DNA of 64,000 nt from Slackia piriformis YIT 12062 (GTDB taxonomy: Bacteria; Actinomycetota; Coriobacteriia; Coriobacteriales; Eggerthellaceae): NCBI RefSeq assembly GCF_000296445.1, contig NZ_JH815198.1:608975-672974 (forward strand). The letters run 5' to 3'. Both the position numbers and the translations under genes were made by a program. Below the pieces are notes generated by a model. The model worked only from the letters and a program-made list of their open reading frames with translations, was not told the DNA's origin and did not search any database. Every line of letters begins with the position of its first letter. Positions within the stretch are counted from its first letter, which is position 1. Positions 60,883-64,000 of the stretch are shown piece after piece.

Positions 60883-62178
60883 GTGGACGAAATGAATTTT
60901 GGCGATGTGCTGCGTCAGGCTCGCGAGCAAAGCGGCGAAGACCTGGTTTCTGTGGCCCGACGCATCCGCATTCGCCCGGATATCCTCGAGCGCATCGAAG
61001 CGTCGGATATCGAAAGCATGCCACCGCGCGGGTATTCTCGCAATATGATCAATGCGTATGCGCGCTACCTTGGCCTGAACACCACCGAAATCGTGAAGAT
61101 GTATCAGAATGCGCAGTATCGCAATCAGGTGGAGCATGCTCGGGAGAACATCAAGCCGTTGGGCTTCGAGATACCCTCCACGCGAAGGGAGAGCGTTCGT
61201 GAGCGTCATCAGGACGAGCCGCGGCACGGTCACGCTTCCGAGCGCGCGAATGCGGGGGAGCGTCGCTACTCCGACAGGCTCTCGGGTACGGGAACTCGTC
61301 ACGACGCTCGTCCCTCCCGTCGTTCTTCCGACGGGTTCGACAATGCCCTCTTTGACGATATAGACGCTTCAATTGCGCCTCCGAAAGAAACCACGAATCG
61401 CATCGGGGCGGTTCATGTCGGTTCATACAACGCGTACGGCCAGGGGCTTTCCCAGCGAAACGCTCGCAGATCAGCCGATCAAACCCGTCGTATCGAGTCG
61501 GTCGATTCTCACCGCCATGACCCCCATAGCACTCATCGGGCCCGTCGTTCCACCATGCCGGCGGAGCATTACACCAATCTGTACGCCGCCCCCAAAAACA
61601 TCGGCGTGCGGCCTCCGAGCTGGCGGGACAAGATTCCGTTCATCATTGCCGGAGTCATCATTTTGCTCCTTGTCATTCTCATCGCGGTCATCGCGAACGG
61701 AATGGGCCGTGCGGAGACGGCCGACAACCAGCCCGCTCCCATGAACGTCACGGGTCTGCCCGGCTCCTCTACGACGCAGTCGGAGCAGACAGATTCCCAG
61801 CAGCAAGACGAATCGTCGGAGGATTCTTCGCAAAGCCAGGACGAGGGCAAGCAATCCTCTTCCGACACGCAGGTCGCTCCCACCAAGACGGTTATGGCGT
61901 ACGAGATTCCCGACGGCGTAACCACGTACATGGAGGTTTACGTGGACGGGAAATACGTCGATGGCGGCGACATAACGGGTCCTAAAACGCAGTCTTACGA
62001 TGTGACGGGCACGTTCGAATTCGTTGTCGTTCCGCCTGACGGGGTCAAGCTCACCCAGGATGGCACGGAGGTTGCTCTTGATGCCAACTCTGGCGGCGTG
62101 GCGAAGGTCTCGGTCGATTTTGCTGACGTTCTCGCCAAATGGCAAGAAGAGCATCCCGACGCTGGGGCTTCCTCGTAG
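60883..62178 (+). CDS. rodZ: RodZ-like cell-shape protein
   Basis: RodZ links the cytoskeleton to the envelope in rod-shaped cells. The 431-residue protein has an N-terminal helix-turn-helix (FGDVLRQAREQSGEDLVSVARRIRIRPDILERIE and on, residues 5-75), a long His/Arg/Ser-rich linker (about 90-245), one membrane helix (about 252-275), a Ser/Gln/Asp-rich spacer and a C-terminal beta domain (DUF4115-like, VTTYMEVYVDGKYVDGGDITGPK). GTG 60883 follows GAGGAGG. It is 14 bases behind ftsK, so the two division/shape genes form a unit. Confidence 0.85.
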   Translation: MDEMNFGDVLRQAREQSGEDLVSVARRIRIRPDILERIEASDIESMPPRGYSRNMINAYARYLGLNTTEIVKMYQNAQYRNQVEHARENIKPLGFEIPSTRRESVRERHQDEPRHGHASERANAGERRYSDRLSGTGTRHDARPSRRSSDGFDNALFDDIDASIAPPKETTNRIGAVHVGSYNAYGQGLSQRNARRSADQTRRIESVDSHRHDPHSTHRARRSTMPAEHYTNLYAAPKNIGVRPPSWRDKIPFIIAGVIILLLVILIAVIANGMGRAETADNQPAPMNVTGLPGSSTTQSEQTDSQQQDESSEDSSQSQDEGKQSSSDTQVAPTKTVMAYEIPDGVTTYMEVYVDGKYVDGGDITGPKTQSYDVTGTFEFVVVPPDGVKLTQDGTEVALDANSGGVAKVSVDFADVLAKWQEEHPDAGASS

Positions 62179-62293
62179 GAGGGACCTGCAATCATTGACG
62201 ATATGAGCGCGCAAGGGCTGCAACGCATGGCGGTCCTGCGCTTTCCGAACAGACCTCGTCTTCGAGCGCATTATTCACGAGAAAGGTATTTTT

Positions 62294-62791
62294 ATGGCGA
62301 AAGAATCAAGCTTCGATGTCGTTTCCACCGTTGACATGCAGGAGGTGGACAACGCTTTCGGCCAGGCAAAGCGCGAGCTTACTACGCGCTACGACCTGAA
62401 AGACTCGGGCGCCGAAATCTCTTTGGACAAGGCGGGACGCAAGTTCACCGTGTCCGCTCCGAGCGACTTCGTCGCCAAGCAGGTCATTGACGTGCTTGGC
62501 ACCAAGCTCATCCGCCGAGGGATAGACCTCGCTTCGGTGAAATGGGGCGACCCCGTTCCTGCCGCAGGTCAAAGCGTTCGTCAGACCGCAGATATCGTCG
62601 AGGGCATAGACAAGGAGACCGCAGGCAAGATCAACAAAGATATCAAGGCTCAGAAACTCAAGGTCAAAGTGACCATCGAGGGCGACAAGCTGCGCGTGAG
62701 CTCTGCTTCGAGGGATGCGTTGCAGGAGGTCATCGCTTTTTTGAAGGGGCAGGATTACGGCCAGCCGCTTCAGTATGTGAACTATCGCTAG
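62294..62791 (+). CDS. yajQ: YajQ-family nucleotide-binding protein (UPF0234)
   Basis: The 165-residue protein matches YajQ: SSFDVVSTVDMQEVDNAFGQAKRELTTRYDLKDSGAEI at the start and KLKVKVTIEGDKLRVSSASRDALQEVIAFLK near the end. The family has two ferredoxin-like folds, binds nucleic acid or nucleotides, and in some bacteria binds cyclic di-GMP. Its role in this lineage is not established. ATG 62294 follows GAGAAAGG. RimO starts 14 bases past the stop. Confidence 0.93.
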   Translation: MAKESSFDVVSTVDMQEVDNAFGQAKRELTTRYDLKDSGAEISLDKAGRKFTVSAPSDFVAKQVIDVLGTKLIRRGIDLASVKWGDPVPAAGQSVRQTADIVEGIDKETAGKINKDIKAQKLKVKVTIEGDKLRVSSASRDALQEVIAFLKGQDYGQPLQYVNYR

Positions 62792-62805
62792 CAAGGAGTT
62801 CTTTC

Positions 62806-64000
62806 GTGACTAATATCGACGTCACAGCGGCGCATTGCGCAGACGGGGGGAGTGCCGCTCCCTCCGTCTGTTTCGTTACGCTGGGCTGTGCGAAAAATGA
62901 AGTAGACAGCGCCGAGATGACCAAGAAGGTTCAAGCGGCCGGTTTTCTCGTGGTCGATGACGCCTCCGAGGCCGATGCCGTGGTGGTCAACACCTGCTCG
63001 TTCATCCAGGCCGCTACCGAGGAGAGCATCGATGTCATCTTCGAAATCTGCGGCCTCGACAACTTCTCGTCCGGCAGCGCTAAGCTGATCGTGGCGGGCT
63101 GCATGCCCGCCCGCTACGGCGACGACCTTCAAGACGAGCTGCAGGAAGCCCAGGCGTTCGTTCCCTGCAGTCGGGAGGACGATATCGTCGAGGTTCTCTG
63201 CGGTGTTTTGGGCGTTTGTCCTCAGACCCCCTCCGACGGGTTCGTCTCTCCCTATGCGGTATCCGCCGCGTCCTACGTCAAAATCAGCGACGGCTGCGAC
63301 CGCTTTTGCAGCTTTTGCGCCATTCCTTATATCCGAGGCCGCTACCACAGTTTTTCCTACGAAGAGGTTCGTGCGGCCGTCGCAGAGCGCGTCGACGAGG
63401 GGGTGAGAGAGATCACCCTTATCGCCCAGGATACGGGGCGCTGGGGCGAGGATTTCGAAAACCCCTCTACCACGGCTCGTCTGCTTGACGGACTCGCTTC
63501 TGAGTTCTCCGATACGTGGTTCCGGCTGATGTACATAGAGCCGCAGGGCGTCACCGACGAGCTGCTCGACGTCATTTCCGCCCACGACAACGTCTGCTCG
63601 TATCTGGATGTTCCGTTGCAGCACGCTAGCGAAAGCGTGCTTCGCGCCATGAATCGCCGGGGATCGGCGAAATCCCATCGAGAGCTCATCGAGCGCATCC
63701 GCCTTCGCGTGCCCGACATCACGTTGCGCACGACTCTTATAGCCGGCTTTCCGGGGGAGACGGAGGCGGATTTCGAGGAACTCTGCGAATTCCTCGAAGA
63801 GGTCGAATTCGATTACGTCGGCGTGTTCCCGTACTCTCGGGAGGAAGGCACTCGTGCGGCGGATCTTCCCGGTCAAGTTGACGAAGAGGTCAAAATCGAA
63901 CGTGCTCAGCGTATCAGGGATATAAGCGACGCTATCGGGGAATCTCATGTTTCCGCACGCATCGGCAAGACCATGGATGTTTTGGTGCTTGGTCGCGAAG
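62806..64000 (+). CDS. rimO: Ribosomal protein S12 methylthiotransferase RimO, 3' end outside window
   Basis: RimO adds a methylthio group to an aspartate of ribosomal protein S12. The 398 codons present show the N-terminal cluster cysteines in FVTLGCAKNEVDS, VVNTCSFI and VAGCMPAR, the radical-SAM triad GCDRFCSFCAIP near residue 165, IRGRYHSF, LIAQDTGRWG, YLDVPLQHAS and TTLIAGFPGETEADF. The C-terminal TRAM domain begins at the window end. GTG 62806 follows AAGGAG. A glycine-rich N-terminal extension of ~18 residues precedes the domain. The frame is open to the last base. Confidence 0.94.
   Translation, partial: MTNIDVTAAHCADGGSAAPSVCFVTLGCAKNEVDSAEMTKKVQAAGFLVVDDASEADAVVVNTCSFIQAATEESIDVIFEICGLDNFSSGSAKLIVAGCMPARYGDDLQDELQEAQAFVPCSREDDIVEVLCGVLGVCPQTPSDGFVSPYAVSAASYVKISDGCDRFCSFCAIPYIRGRYHSFSYEEVRAAVAERVDEGVREITLIAQDTGRWGEDFENPSTTARLLDGLASEFSDTWFRLMYIEPQGVTDELLDVISAHDNVCSYLDVPLQHASESVLRAMNRRGSAKSHRELIERIRLRVPDITLRTTLIAGFPGETEADFEELCEFLEEVEFDYVGVFPYSREEGTRAADLPGQVDEEVKIERAQRIRDISDAIGESHVSARIGKTMDVLVLGRE

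Overview
The window looks like a chromosomal segment from a Coriobacteriia member, probably Eggerthellales (Slackia or Eggerthella-like). This is inferred from gene content; no marker gene was searched. The clues are fairly high GC, the actinobacterial/Gram-positive block uvrC-rapZ-yvcK-whiA, RNase J, a class B sortase beside an SPQTG-anchored protein, anaerobic 2-hydroxyacyl-CoA dehydratase activase genes, and many GTG/TTG starts behind strong GGAG ribosome binding sites. I see no rRNA, tRNA, CRISPR or phage genes.

Layout. 1-1.25 kb: an IS256-type transposase cut by the window edge, then an AT-richer patch of short unrecognised ORFs ending in a perfect 27-bp-arm hairpin. 1.5-4.3 kb: cell-surface module (SPQTG protein, sortase B, LCP enzyme). 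4.3-5.1 kb: gene-free, with copy 1 of a ~220-bp repeat. 5.1-10.7 kb: uracil permease, a small protein, a GNAT enzyme and an 897-residue TPR protein. 10.7-13.5 kb: zinc/cadmium efflux operon (ArsR repressor, free-standing HMA protein, P1B ATPase) under a consensus promoter with two palindromic operators. 13.6-19 kb: two-component system, TVP38-type membrane protein and an MFS-CBS fusion. 19-20 kb: gene-free, with repeat copy 2 and a 31-bp tandem repeat. 20-22.3 kb: ahpC and an AhpF with reversed domain order. 22.5-27.1 kb: GNAT, two DAACS carboxylate/amino-acid transporters and an RmlD-like reductase. 27.3-32.8 kb: histidine kinase and regulator divergent from a Bce-like ABC pair. 33 kb: a candidate multi-hairpin small RNA on the minus strand. 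33.4-37.7 kb: PdxR-like regulator, pdxST and a HAD phosphatase. 37.8-42.2 kb: sbcCD. 42.3-45.6 kb: three overlapping dehydratase-activase genes. 45.8-53.6 kb: lysO-like exporter, uvrC-rapZ-yvcK-whiA and an NSS transporter. 53.7-64 kb: small membrane protein, ABC exporter, rnj, ftsK, rodZ, yajQ and rimO (runs off the end).

The strongest candidate for something undescribed is at 32958-33335. Seven consecutive stem-loops on the minus strand are followed by a U-tract terminator. Five of the seven loops carry C/U-rich, anti-Shine-Dalgarno-like sequence. This could be a multi-target regulatory RNA that pairs with ribosome binding sites. Read on the opposite strand the same loops are GGA-rich, like a CsrA-sponge RNA, so strand must be tested. 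Other notable items are the ~220-bp composite repeat, a PdxR homologue whose PLP-binding lysine is replaced by glutamine and whose linker is encoded across a perfect inverted repeat, the domain-swapped AhpF, the MFS-CBS fusion, and the zinc-responsive promoter architecture.
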